The notes under the pieces were generated by a model. The model was not told where the DNA came from. It made no database searches and saw only the letters and a program-made list of their open reading frames with translations. This document shows positions 47,052 to 58,330 of a DNA stretch of 64,000 nt, in pieces. Position 1 is the stretch's first letter. Every line of letters begins with the position of its first letter. Where the stretch lies: positions 29,537,410 to 29,601,409 of the forward strand of contig CM055107.1 of NCBI GenBank assembly GCA_029204225.1. Direction: 5' to 3'. The translations under genes were made by a program, and so were the position numbers. The stretch is from Diphasiastrum complanatum (lineage: Eukaryota; Streptophyta; Lycopodiopsida; Lycopodiales; Lycopodiaceae).

Positions 47052-48021
47052 ATGGCTGAAAGATATCATTTACATGTCAAACTATCACGAGAATATGCGG
47101 CAACTCGCACTATTGAGGGCATTCGTGACTTGGATTCTGAGACAATGAGCCAACGGAGATACCAGGGAAGGCGCCATATAGATTTGTGGGTTGATGGATC
47201 TCTGTATCCACCCAATCCATTGAACAATTTAAGTCCTAGTTTCAAAGATGTTCATAGTTTGTTAAGGTCTGCTGGAGATGGTACCCAAGGGCTTCTTGGT
47301 TATTGCCATGCCCTTGATGCAAAAACAAATCAACTGTCAAACTTAGTAGCCCTTATGCAATCAATTGTGGTGAATATGCAGACAACTATGAGAAGATTGC
47401 AAGAAGAGAAAGATGCTTTAGATTTGACATTACAAGAAGCAAATTTAAAGTTATCCAAGGCAATGAATGAGATGGAACAGTATGCCAAATGTTAAAAAAC
47501 AATAGAATATAAAGTACAATATTGGAAAAAAAAAATGAAAAAATTGGAGATCTCTTATAGGGCAAAGAGAGCTAGAATTGACACTTTGGTTGCAGGAGGT
47601 GGGGCTCGAAAACGTCGCATAAGAGCAACCAGAGATACTATGAGAAATATGATGGTAGTAGACTCGACTGGAAGTGACTTCCATTACTTTCTAAAGAAAA
47701 ACAAAAATTGTGATGCAATCTCACACACCAACGAAAAGATGCAAGGCAAAATAGCTAAAAAATTCTTGTTTGACCTGCATAATCCAGTCGATGCAACAAA
47801 ATCTGTACAATTGATGGATGAAAGGGGGTGTGAGCCGTAAAGCTTACAGAGAATTAAACATGGTGCTAAAGAATGCATACCAGAAAGGCATTCATCGAAT
47901 CATGCCAGCATACCAAAAGGTTGAGCTTGCGAAAAAGAATTTCAATTCTGAGATTCTACCTCTATTGGGGGGATACCACCACATAACTAACACAATGAGC
48001 ATAAAGGTGGAAAAGGTGTAA
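47052..48021 (+). pseudogene. Orphan coiled-coil ORF, one stop and one frameshift
   Basis: From ATG 47052 the frame reads MAERYHLHVKLSREYAATRT and onward to a heptad-rich coiled coil (LQEEKDALDLTLQEANLKLS). It stops at 47493-47495, then continues in frame with more coil (WKKKMKKLEISYRAKRARID) and a basic patch (GGGARKRRIRATRD). After a one-base shift near 47825 it continues SRKAYRELNMVLKNAYQKGI to a stop at 48019. Together about 320 codons. I do not recognise the family. A degenerate DNA-transposon protein or an element-encoded structural protein are both possible. Confidence 0.55.
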
Positions 48022-48484
48022 GCGAAACTCATTTCCAGTATAGCACAAGAACAGAGATGCACGAAGTAGAGCTACTGTATTAACAGTTTGGATTCTAGAG
48101 CAAATTCGTCAGTGTCTCGCTCATTGGTGGAATGACTTTCGACTTTGTCGCTGTGTTCTGCTCGTTGGCAGACTTTCATGCACAGTTATGATGTTTTTCT
48201 CTACTTGCTGTATTCTAGCTCTCTCTCTCTTTGGTATTTTTGCATACATCTTATAATTCAGAGAGGAAGAAGTTTATACCTCCACTACGTGGAGTTTTTA
48301 CAAGAAGACTTAGCGTAGGTATACTAAACTAGTTAATGCTAATCAACTAGTTAGTTAGAGTTTGTCGTTCCTTCTTCGTTTCAGCTAGGCGTGAAGCCCG
48401 TTGACCTGCCTGTTGGCAGTTTGAAGGAATTTCTTCGTCGTTTCGTTGTCTTTCGTTTGCCTTCGTTGTTTTCGTTGTTTAACA
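48022..48484. other. 3' flank of the orphan ORF
   Basis: No coding motif. GT-rich CGTTGTCTTTCGTT stretches near 48440 lead into the minisatellite. Confidence 0.4.
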
Positions 48485-48745
48485 TTAGCCCTTGGCCCTT
48501 GGCCTTAGACACTTGGCCTTTGACCATTGGCCCATAGTGCTTGGCCCTTAACCTTTGGCCCCTAACCCTTGGCCCTTGGCCCTTGGCTCTTAACTCTTAA
48601 CTTTTTTCCCTTTTTTCTTGGTCCTTGGCCCTTAGCCCTTAGCCATTGCTCGTTGGGCCTTCTCCCTTCTCCCTTGGACCTTAACCCTTACTTAGACCTT
48701 GGCTCTTGGCCCTTTACCCTTAGTCTTTAATCCTTGGTCGTTGCC
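48485..48745. repeat. Degenerate CCCTTGG/CCCTTAG minisatellite
   Basis: Dozens of near-copies of a six-to-eight-base unit (CCCTTGG, CCCTTAA, CCTTTGG) on the plus strand with drifting phase. The unit resembles but is not the plant telomere repeat CCCTAAA. Confidence 0.85.
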
Positions 48746-48772
48746 CTTTAGCATAAGTGTGTGTGTGAGTGA

Positions 48773-48776
<4 letters not shown>

Positions 48777-48812
<36 letters not shown>
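48777..48812. repeat. (GA)n microsatellite
   Basis: 36 bp of GA directly after the minisatellite and a short GT run. Confidence 0.95.
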
Positions 48813-48816
<4 letters not shown>

Positions 48817-50404
48817 TGGGAGAGGGGGAGAATCTTTTACAGGCCAACCCCTCAATGCACATGAAATGTACATATATCTGGGAGGATGCACCCTCCCCAT
48901 ACAAAAAGAAATTTACAATTACAAAGTGTGTCAAAAGTGAATTATAGGGGCACACTCCCGTACATCCTCTCACCTCATGCATATACACAAATCGTTGTAT
49001 ATATTATATTATATATGTTAAAGGTGTAAGAGGCGTCCACGCCGTGATGGGTGGAGCCGCCCATATTAAAAAAAAACAAAATAAAAAAAATAAAAAGAAG
49101 AGAAAAACGATTCTTTTTGAGAAAAAAAAATTTGTTTTTTTTTTTTCCGGGAGGCAGCACGTGCAGCTGCCACATCCCAAAAATAGTCCAATTTTTTTAA
49201 AAAAGTCCACAATTAATTGAGATGGTGTTTGATCAATGCCAATAGTTCATGCGTTCTGGTATTTGAGTCATACCTTCAAAAACAAAACTTGAACCACAAT
49301 GAAAGATTATCACTTTCCTTGGGAATAGCTTAGATCCATAACGAGAGATAAGGGGAGGGAGGCCCACGTTTCACGGGACACATAAACTTTTGCATTAACA
49401 AGAGAGATCCACCACACATAAAAATTGGCATTAGATAGTTGTACCTTACGTCCCACACATAAGGTTTAGGCATGAGACTAAAAACTGAAGACAAATAAGA
49501 AAAATATCACATTTTGGCACCACCACATAAGCTTACAACCCTTGGATGCTAAAATTCCTCCCCTACATTTATTTAAACATAAGATACAAAAATGAAGACA
49601 AAAAAATTGTGCATAACGAAAATAAAAGTATCTCAATTTGGCACTAGGTAAGGGGAGGCCCTGCCTTCCACCCTATTCTATGCCACACCACACAAACTTG
49701 AAGCTCACGCGGAGGTTCATTCCCATGAGAGCGATAGTATAGTTCAGATTTCAACATGAATGGAGGATCTAACACTAACATCCATTAACACTAAGCTATA
49801 ACACTACATCCATTAACACTACATCCATTAACCCTACTTCCATTAATCCTAAATCCACAACAATGATAGAAACTTACTCTTCTCTCTCTCCCTTTCTCTC
49901 TCACAAAAAGCATAAGAAATAGCAATCCCAATAATGATCAAATCCAACAATTAGCAAAATCCAAAGAAAACATGAGAAATGGAGGAGAAGAGAGGAAGAG
50001 CAAGGACATTCATCAGTCCATTTCTAAAGAGAACCAATCTGCTTTATTGAAATGAGAAAATGAACATGAGGAGCAACTCGAGTTGGTCCCTTTTTATAGT
50101 AGAGAGGAGGACCCTGGCCTCTGAATCCTATTGGTCCAGTCTTGCCTCTCTTTTTATTCAAATTCAAAAAAGTGTGGGAACCATCAAAATTGGAGGGAAA
50201 CCCAACTTTATTCACTAACTTGACATTTAGGCCTTGTGACATTAAAAGTCCTGCAAAAAGGCCTAAATTCCTTTTATTGACTTTCTAATCAATCAAATAA
50301 CTATGTGATCATCGGGTTGGACTTACACATGTAGGGTGCCAAATCCCTCTCACTTATTAACTAGGGTTAGGGTTGCCTTGGGGTCCGCAAACCCTCCAAC
50401 AATA
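48813..50404. other. Low-complexity interval, possibly containing an LTR
   Basis: A-rich blocks at 49060-49140 and repeats of ATCCATTAACACTA at 49790-49850. The right end (about 50404, minus strand TGTTGGAGGGTTTGCGG) could be an LTR start downstream of the unknown gag-like sequence, but no partner or clear polypurine tract confirms it. Confidence 0.4.
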
Positions 50405-50489
50405 TCCCTCACCAAAACTGGTGGCGGTCCCACGACACCTGCAATATGCAGTTATTGGGGACTTTTATTGGCTTCGCGCCGAATCTTAA

Positions 50490-52008
50490 TTAAATGATAC
50501 TACACCTTCTCCATAAAGTCAAGGCGTGTAGTATTGAAATCCAAGTTGTGTGGCAGGAAACAACGATGGGCTCCGGCAATCCACTTGGAAGTGTCCATGA
50601 GGTGAAGCGAGATTCCCAAGAGCCTCCAATCATAGCTGCGTGGAAATACAGTCGAACAATCAGCAGCTGATCTTTGATTTGCTCTAAGGCCATCGGCTTA
50701 TTTGGATCAAATGCCAGGGTAGAAAGACAATCGTCCCATTTGGTTGCCACTGACGCCAACAGAGTTAGATCTTTAGAAAACATTGCCAATTGTTTCACCG
50801 TTGGATCTAGAGAGTGGACATACTCTCTTTGATATGCTTGTAAGGCACGATGGAAGTCCACTGAAATGTTCCAGTTGTAAGGCTGATGGATGATTGGCCA
50901 ATTGGACGTATGGATGGTGATTTTGTCCATAGCTAATCCCAAATCTGTCCATTTATGTCTTCTCGACATTGGCACGTAATAAGGATCTACCCGCAACTGG
51001 CGAGGGCTGGCGACGTAACTCCTAATTGATTCTGGAGTTTTCTCAAAAATCGTGATTCTCCATGCCGGCTACTCTCCCAGTGCATGTATTTTGTCCAATT
51101 CTTTGTCGGCCTCGATCTCAGAGGTCTTAAATTTCAGAACCCATCCACCATGCAAGGACTCATGTGGATGTTGCTTTAAGAAGGTCTGGATCTGGTCCTC
51201 GACGCTGATGGGCCTTTTGAATAGATGTCTTGTCCTTGATGAGGATGGACCTGCTTGTACTACTGGTATGGTTGGCAGTTGATCTGCTAGATCTGGAGCT
51301 CCTCCCTGGTCCATGCTTAAATCAATCCCTATATCCATTGGTACAACTTCTTGGCGCAAAGGGGAGAATTGCGGCATGACTGAGACGGGGATTTGTGGTC
51401 CGGCTTCCAACACTTGAGCGGATGATTTTCCATAGGCGGTGATAGTCTCTTTTGACTTTGCCAACTCGGTTGAAGCTGCTCCTTTGAACCTATCAAAACG
51501 GCCTTGGAATCCCTGAAGGGCCACTTTGTATGTCTCTACTTTTTTGAGTAAATACACAATCTCTGTCAGTGTGACTGGATGATCGGGTATTTGCGTTTAC
51601 AGATAGGCATCACGCTCAAGGGTGGTCGCATCCAATTCACCTTGAAGTCGTGTGCGATCTTGTTTGACCTTCTGTAATTGCCCCTTCAGCAGCTGCACCT
51701 GTTGCTTGGCATCTTGCACTGCCTTATCTACCTGATCCTGTGCGGTGGTCAGGGCGTTTTGCAGGGAGAGGTGGCAACAGCAGGATACCCTGATGGTACT
51801 ATCCCTGGTAGGCATGGAATAGGTGCCACGATCTCTTCTTCTTCAAAAGTATCCTCCTCTTCAAACCCTTCAGGCACCGTGGCATCAAACTGCTTTGGTG
51901 ACTTTATAGCTGTGTCGACCCGAAGTGTGGTTGGGATACCCTCTGTGTGTGGTTGTTGACTGGCATATTCGACACCAACAGTAGATTCATGGATATGCCC
52001 GAATCCTC
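50490..52008 (-). pseudogene. Unknown structural/gag-like protein, C-terminal part
   Basis: Minus-strand frames joined by small breaks: an acidic, proline-rich stretch (EGFEEEDTFEEEEIVAPIP, 51749-52008), a heptad-rich coiled coil (QNALTTAQDQVDKAVQDAKQ, 51597-51815), a linker with PSSSRTRHLFKRPISVEDQI (51069-51557) and a helical domain MRVDPYYVPMSRRHKWTDLG to CDDCLSTL-like sequence (50490-50996). It is continuous with 62838-63954 once element B is taken out. No protease or RT. I do not recognise the family. Confidence 0.5.
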
Positions 52009-52663
52009 TGTGAAAAAAGTGGATCTTGAATGGATTCAAACTCCCAAAATACTTGGCTAAGATCTTTGCACAACAAGCTACAAAAGCTAGAAATGGCAAA
52101 GCATCCTAATGCTACCTTTGATACACATGAACTTGACAAAGCATTCAAGAGACAAAAGAAACTAATAAAAGGTACTGATGGCAGCCAAAAACAATAGCAT
52201 ACCAGCCCTACAATAGCAGCCTACCACTTTTGGAAACCTCTTAAGACCATACACAAAAGCTTGAAGACAATACACAAAGCAATGCTCTCAATGGAGGAAG
52301 AAACTGTGACAATGATCTATTGATCACTCTCAGCAATACAATAAGTTTCTCCAACCTGTTCTCCACAAATTTCAACCTAATATAGGTGAGAGAGATAACT
52401 CTCTCTCCTCTCTCTAGAACTTAGGACCCAAATTTAGGGCACCAGTAGCCTAAGATAGTCAATTTTGGCCTATATGTCCAAATAACATGATTTTGGTGTC
52501 ATTTCGAAGGTCCTGAAGTTTGAGACTTCTTCAATGTAAAATATATACTAAAATAAAAGTATTTAGGCCTTTTTCACACGTGTGAAATGTTAGATCCAAA
52601 ACTATGTACAAAAATTGCCAATTTAGGCCTCAAACTTCTTAGGAAATGTCGACAATTTTCACA
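52009..52663 (-). repeat. Element B 3' LTR
   Basis: TGTGAAAAAAGTGG to TTTTCACA, collinear with the LTR at 62183-62837. CACACGTGTG at 52575-52584. Confidence 0.93.
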
Positions 52664-53056
52664 CTCCCTCTTCAACTTAACTTGCTAGTTTTACAACACT
52701 ACTTTGCTCCAACCTAAGAATGATCTCCATCATGATAATAGATCTCTTCTCAAGTGTTCTCATATGTACAATATGAAGTACAACATAACTGATGTAGATA
52801 ATAGTGTCCATATAGGATGCTTCACTATTTCTTACATCAATTTTACATAGAATGGTGAACAGGATACATGTAAAAGAACATAGAATTATAATGAAAGGAT
52901 TCCTCCATGTATCCACCTTTGAATTCTCTGTAAAACAGCAGCAAACAAGTTGTAAGTGAAAGTAACCAACAAGTGTTTGCATGCCTCCTCCACATTCTGT
53001 TAAAAATTGTAAAACATATCTATCATCTGTTGTTAGTATTTGGGGGATCCTACCCA
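52664..53056 (-). pseudogene. Element B accessory region, C-terminal part
   Basis: Beyond element C the reading resumes with NSKVDTWRNPFIIILCSFTC, CKIDVRNSEASYMDTIIYIS and RTLEKRSIIMMEIILRLEQS. It ends at the polypurine tract just as in element A. Confidence 0.65.
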
Positions 53057-53864
53057 TGTAAATATTTTGTACATATCCAAGGTATGTGAATTGAGCACAT
53101 ATCCTTGTAGAATAGGGTGAGTTTGGGTTAGGTAGATCAAATTCCAGTGACATGCATAAAGTCTAGTTGGTCTAGTATGATATGCAATGATGTTGACAAT
53201 GTCTAGTTTGACATGCATATAGAGATTCACATGGAATTGGTCAATTATGACCTTGTAGAAACTCGAGCCACAATAAATGCATAATGTCCTAAGTTTCCAT
53301 AGTGACATGCAAAGCATGCAATCACTCTAATGGACACATGCATGTAGATTTGTACATGGCTAGTTGAGAAATTGCCATTTGGAGAAAGTAGGTAGAAGTT
53401 AGGTGCAACCTGTGCATGCTAGCAGTTAGGTGTCAAGTTAATAGTTGTTTGCACTTCAATAGGTGTAGGATGTGCATTGAATGCAAGGAGTACCACGAAT
53501 TTTGGCTCTCCTATATATGTACATATCATTCTCAATCACAAAGTAATGAAGAACCAAAGTTTTGTAGCTATCTCATGCTTGGTTGGATCTAAACTGTTTT
53601 TCTTGTTATCTCTCCAGCTTTCTCTCTATAACTCGTGTTGAAGCTAATGCTAAAACACTGTAATCTTGTACTTTTAATCATTCTTTGATTCATTACTATC
53701 ATAGTCTATTGATTAGCATGCTAGATTGTGAATTAGCCATATCTTCTGAACTAGATCTTGTTGAACAATCTAGAATCAGGGTACTGTGCCAATCACAAAG
53801 CTTAATCGAGATCAGTCACTCTTGTGGACATTCCCCACACGTGTGAATTCTGAAAATTTCAACA
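53057..53864 (+). repeat. Element C 5' LTR
   Basis: TGTAAATATTTTG to AATTTCAACA, 808 bp, with CACACGTGTG at 53836-53845 near its 3' end and a TATATATG run near 53513. Confidence 0.93.
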
Positions 53865-53876
53865 TGGTATCAGAGC
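53865..53876 (+). other. Element C primer-binding site
   Basis: TGGTATCAGAGC directly after the 5' LTR, as in most copia elements. Confidence 0.93.
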
Positions 53877-54630
53877 CTCATTAAGCTTTGCATGCTAATT
53901 TCCTTGATGGTACAAGAAATTGAGAGATAAACAAGCAAGAAAGCAGTTTTTCACCTTTTCTAACATTTATTAGAAGTGTAATTGGATCAAATTGGACCTG
54001 AACTGAATTTTTAGACCTGGTAGGTAGTACGGAATTCTGGAATTCCGCACATGTAAAAATCAGAGATTTTCAGTCCCTTTGTTTTCCTTGCTGATAGATC
54101 CAAAGATTGCAGTGTTATAGCTTGATGGAAAGCTTATGATCTGTACTTTCCATAGAAACTGAAATGAAATCAATATGAACTGTCTAGCAAGAGTTATAAG
54201 CTCTTAAAGAGGATTAGGATAGGTCCAAAATCCGAGTGACAACATTTTGATTTCAATCAATTTTTACCTTGTTTTGAATTCATGGTTTTGAACATCCTAC
54301 ACAAGAAACTAAAGATCAAGACTGAGTTTGAAGTAATTGAACACCCTTTGAGCCTTCTGAGTGTCAATAGTATTTTCTTTTGTTGCATTTCACACATGTG
54401 AAAAGTAGGATTCAAACTAACCAAAGTGTCTCAATCCACTTTGTGTATCTGATCTAGTTAGCTTGTCTTGTGAAATATTTGAGATCTGTCTCAAATACAG
54501 TTGCATGTGTTTCACATAGAAAGGTAGTACATTTTTTGAAAATACCTATAGTGAAAGAGAACATCAACTCTAAGTCAGTTAGGAACAAGCTCAAACATAT
54601 TGCAGTCCAATTACAAGAGTCTTCACATTC

Positions 54631-55119
54631 ATGGCATCTATAGGAGATTGTCTCTTTCAAGCTAGTGAAAGACTATACACCTTTAACTATTCAATTTTGA
54701 AGGATAGGATAGAATCCTTGTTGATTCTCTATGGTGTAATGGATATTGTAACTGGAACTGAAGTTGAACCTGCAGCTTTTGATGAGGCTCAGAGATTCAA
54801 GAAGAGAGCAAGAATTGCTCTACATATCATCAAATTGAACATCTCTGATGAGATGTTGAGAGAGATTAGTTCATACACCTCAGCCAAGGAGACTTGGGAG
54901 ACTCTGAAGAACCTTCGTGAAGCCAAGATCAAGTCAAGAAAGAGGAGTAAGAACCAGTACTCTCGTGCCTTCACCAAGAAAAAAGCAAAGAACAAAGACT
55001 ATGGTGGAGTAGAAGATGAGTCAGCTCATCTTTCTAACTTCAAGAAGAAAACACAAGAAGTTCAAACCAGTTGTATCATAGAAGACTCACATGCAAGTTT
55101 GGAGAAGCATCTCTTCTGA
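54631..55119 (+). pseudogene. Element C shortened gag (162 codons)
   Basis: Starts MASIGDCLFQASERLYTFNY and has the copia gag N-terminal motif YSILKDRIESLLILYGVMDI and KETWETLKNL. It then jumps from the helical core to a basic tail (SRKRSKNQYSRAFTKKKAKN). The second half of the gag helices and the CCHC knuckle seen in A and B are missing. It overlaps the next ORF by about 49 bases in a different frame. Confidence 0.78.
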
Positions 55120-56531
55120 TGTCTAGTTTTTCTTCTTTACTCTTTAATGATGTATCATGGTATATTGATAGTGGAGCAACAACTCATATGGGTTGCTCCA
55201 AAGATTCTTTTGTTTCTATTGAATCTGTTCTAGATCCTAAGAAATCAATATACACAGCAGTTGGTGATGCATGTGCAATTGAAGGTGTTGGAAGTTGTTC
55301 CTTAAAACTTACATCTTCTATAGATTTTACACTTTCCAATGTTCTCTATGTGCCTAATCTCACAAAGAGTGTGATTAGTGTAGGAAAGTTGTTAGATGAT
55401 GGTTATGAACTGGATTTCAATATCAATGGTTGTTTCATAAAGAAAGAAGATAAGATCCTTGCAAGCGGATCTAGATATGGAGGTATTTTCAAGCTAGATG
55501 TGCATGAAAATTCAAGTTTATGTGATGCTACATTGATGACTTATGTTTCCAAGGAGCAGCTATGGCATAGGAAGTTGTATGTTTCCAACTTCAGGGCTAT
55601 GCCTATTGTAGTCAAGGAGATCAAGCCAAGAGTGGCTTATTCTATGGAAAACTCACTTATGGATCCATATTTAATGTCTTCTAAAAAGACAGAACATTCT
55701 ATGGAGTTGGAACATTCCGATGTTCATCTTTCTTTATCAATAAGTAAGGAAGGTGTTTCTTGCTTTGCATGTACTATTGATGGATCCACAAGTTATATTT
55801 GGCTGTGTCTTGTCTCTTCAAGTTTTTTGGTGCATGTGTATGTTCCATCATGCAAAACTTTATGGAGTTATGAAGCTAATGGAAGGAGTGCACTTTATGA
55901 AGTCTTGTTTAGTTATAAGCCTAAGGTTGTATACCTCAGTGTTCTTGAAGACTATTGCTTTGTATGTGGTTTCTTGGAAAGAAAGAAGGATGGTGATCCT
56001 AGTCTGTGGATCATGGTTGGATGCTTATCCACCAAAGAAGGCTACATAGCCTTTACACTCTCTATCTTGAAGGTGTTTGAGCATGGAGAAGTTCTCGATT
56101 TTGAAGATCTATTTTCTATCTTGGAAGTGGCTAAGAGCACAGTGTCTCATAGTGCATCACAAGTCATTACTATGGCAAGTAATCAAGTTGTGATGAGATC
56201 AAGGTTTGAGGAGGAGTATCCTCAACATGCATGTCCAAGGAGATCTTCATCATTGTACAAGGCCGAGTCCTTGTTGATCTTATTTCATGGAAAAGAAAAG
56301 ATAAGTAAAGGTGGTAATCATTTTGTTTTACTCACCTATTGTTCTTTTTCTTTGATTAATGATGTATCTTGCTTAGTTGAGATTTGCTTATCTCAAAGAT
56401 CAAGTAGGACTATTATGTTTTTGAATGAAGTCTTTAGTTTGGAATTACTTCTTGTCTTTTGTGACTTGATTATGTTTCCAAAACATCTAGAAAGCAAGAT
56501 GTGTACCATCATTTGTATGCTCTTAAATTGA
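55071..56531 (+). CDS. Element C protease/integrase-tail ORF (486 codons, open)
   Basis: Retropepsin start VSWYIDSGATTHMGCSKDSF with an intact DSGA. Then NVLYVPNLTKSVISVGKLLD, GGIFKLDVHENSS and a pre-integrase-like EQLWHRKLYVSNF. The DDE catalytic core is absent. The frame resumes with ALYEVLFSYKPKVVYLSVLE and KDGDPSLWIMVGCLSTKEGY, recognisable as the integrase C-terminal region, then an acidic linker ending HACPRRSSSLYKAES. The last ~90 residues are hydrophobic and unassigned. RT does not follow. The long open frame suggests recent activity of the family or a short time since insertion. Confidence 0.75.
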   Translation: MYHRRLTCKFGEASLLMSSFSSLLFNDVSWYIDSGATTHMGCSKDSFVSIESVLDPKKSIYTAVGDACAIEGVGSCSLKLTSSIDFTLSNVLYVPNLTKSVISVGKLLDDGYELDFNINGCFIKKEDKILASGSRYGGIFKLDVHENSSLCDATLMTYVSKEQLWHRKLYVSNFRAMPIVVKEIKPRVAYSMENSLMDPYLMSSKKTEHSMELEHSDVHLSLSISKEGVSCFACTIDGSTSYIWLCLVSSSFLVHVYVPSCKTLWSYEANGRSALYEVLFSYKPKVVYLSVLEDYCFVCGFLERKKDGDPSLWIMVGCLSTKEGYIAFTLSILKVFEHGEVLDFEDLFSILEVAKSTVSHSASQVITMASNQVVMRSRFEEEYPQHACPRRSSSLYKAESLLILFHGKEKISKGGNHFVLLTYCSFSLINDVSCLVEICLSQRSSRTIMFLNEVFSLELLLVFCDLIMFPKHLESKMCTIICMLLN

Positions 56532-56828
56532 GTAAGCGCAAGTATGAGTTTAGTACTCATAGTTTGAAAAAAGGAGTTTTTCCATTTCTTGAGATATATT
56601 GTAAACTTCTTGTGAGGTTAAGTGAAGCATCCACTGAGGACACTTACACCCTCAAAAAAGTATTTAGCCTTAGTTTGATCAAGTTTGAGTATGGTTTCAA
56701 GATTAGATCCATTTTGGATAGAGTTCATATTTTTTGGACTAGTGAAGCTAGTATGCTTAATCTTGAATATTGCTCATGGTACAATCTTGATCTTTATGAT
56801 CTTTGTGGTCATGATGAGGCATGGAAGC
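56532..56828 (+). pseudogene. Element C 3' ORF of unknown function
   Basis: An open frame from about 56501 to the LTR edge carries VFPFLEIYCKLLVRLSEAST and FKIRSILDRVHIFWTSEASM. It is in another frame from the 486-codon ORF and has no known motif. Confidence 0.4.
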
Positions 56829-57636
56829 CGTAAATATTTTGTACATATCCAAGGTATGTGAACTGAGCACATATCCTTGTAGAATAGGGTGAGTTTGGGT
56901 TAGGTAGATCAAATTCCAGTGACATGCATAAAGTCTAGTTGGTCTAGTATGATATGCAATGATGTTGACAATGTCTAGTTTGACATGCATATAGAGATTC
57001 ACATGGAATTGGTCAATTATGACCTTGTAGAAACTCGAACCACAATAAATGCATAATGTCCTAAGTTTCCATAGTGACATGCAAAGCATGCAATCACTCT
57101 AATGGACACATGCATGTAGATTTGTACATGGCTAGTTGAGAAATTGCCATTTGGAGAAAGTAGGTAGAAGTTAGGTGCAACCTGTGCATGCTAGCAGTTA
57201 GGTGTCAAGTTAATAGTTGTTTGCACTTCAATAGGTGTAGGATGTGCATTGAATGCAAGGAGTACCACGAATTTTGGCTCTCCTATATATGTACATATCA
57301 TTCTCATTCACAAAGTAATGAAGAACCAAAGTTTTGTAGCTATCTCATGCTTGGTTGGATCTAAACTATTTTTCTTGTTATCTCTCTAGATTTCTCTCTA
57401 TAACTCGTGTTGAAACTAATGCTAAAACACTGTAGTCTTGTACTTTTAATCATTCTTTGATTCATTACTATCATAGTCTATTGATTAGCATGCTAGATTG
57501 TGAATTAGCCATATCTTCTGAACTAGATCCTGTTGAACAATCTAGAATCATGGTACTGTGCCAATCACAAAGCTTAATCAAGATCAGTCACTCTTGTGGA
57601 CATTCCCCACACGTGTGAATTCTGGAAATTTCAACA
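56829..57636 (+). repeat. Element C 3' LTR
   Basis: Same length as the 5' LTR and nearly identical. It starts CGTAAATATTTTG (TG changed to CG). CACACGTGTG at 57608-57617. Confidence 0.93.
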
Positions 57637-57859
57637 CATTCCACTATGCCCATAGTGAATGCACCATGTATCTCCATGAATGAACCTCCATCACCACCTT
57701 GCCTTTGTAGATCTCCAATCCATGAAAGCCCTTGAGTGAATGAATGCCAAAATGATGTGTTCTCTGCTCCATTTAAATGAGCAAAACCTGAACTTGAAAT
57801 ACTTGAAGTATCTCCACAAGATTTGCATACAACCCTTGATCCTACATGTCAACAATTTG

Positions 57860-58282
57860 CTAATTTGCCAGCACTAGGATGCTAGATCTTGAACTTTGCT
57901 CAAAAGTAAACATATTGACCACTTCAATATCTTTCAAGATTTGAATTAATGCATGTACTTGATCATAAGAACCAGCAATTATAACTATTCCATCTCCAAG
58001 ATCCAAAGGATGCAAAACTATGGAACTAGTTTCATTGAATTTTGACAAATCCAACACATTGACATGACAATGTTCATACATGAGATTAAACAAATAAGAT
58101 AGAGTAAAAGGACACTTCCTTGCTACTCCAAGAACCTCACTTGAACCTTCAAGGACCTGTAAAAACATATCCAAAATGCTTTGCCCATGTGGCTCCCCTT
58201 TGATGCTTTTGACTAGCTTCCAATTGCTACTTGTCTCTTGGTGTTGATGAAGCAATTCAAGATCAACATCTTGATCTTCCAA
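57860..58282 (-). pseudogene. Element B accessory ORF, second part (140 codons)
   Basis: Same frame as the 348-codon ORF after the intervening stop. LVKSIKGEPHGQSILDMFLQ and SYLFNLMYEHCHVNVLDLSK match element A. Element C interrupts sequence downstream at 57636. Confidence 0.65.
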
Positions 58283-58330
58283 TAAAACATCAAGGACTTT
58301 GCATTTATAAACATCTTCAGATCTGAACCT

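Larger units (their letters stand above)
53057..57636 (+). mobile_element. Element C: RT-less copia-type element nested in B
   Basis: Plus-strand element with two 808-bp LTRs (53057-53864 and 56829-57636) differing at about a dozen positions (roughly 1.6%, by eye). The primer site TGGTATCAGAGC is at 53865-53876. It codes a shortened gag and a 486-codon protease-to-integrase-tail ORF. No RT or RNase H. Flanking 5-mers (ACCCA and CATTC) do not match, so no target duplication is visible. Confidence 0.92.

Noticed and set aside
48485-48745. Interstitial telomere
   Set aside because: The unit is CCCTTGG-like and irregular rather than CCCTAAA, so calling it telomeric is not supported.
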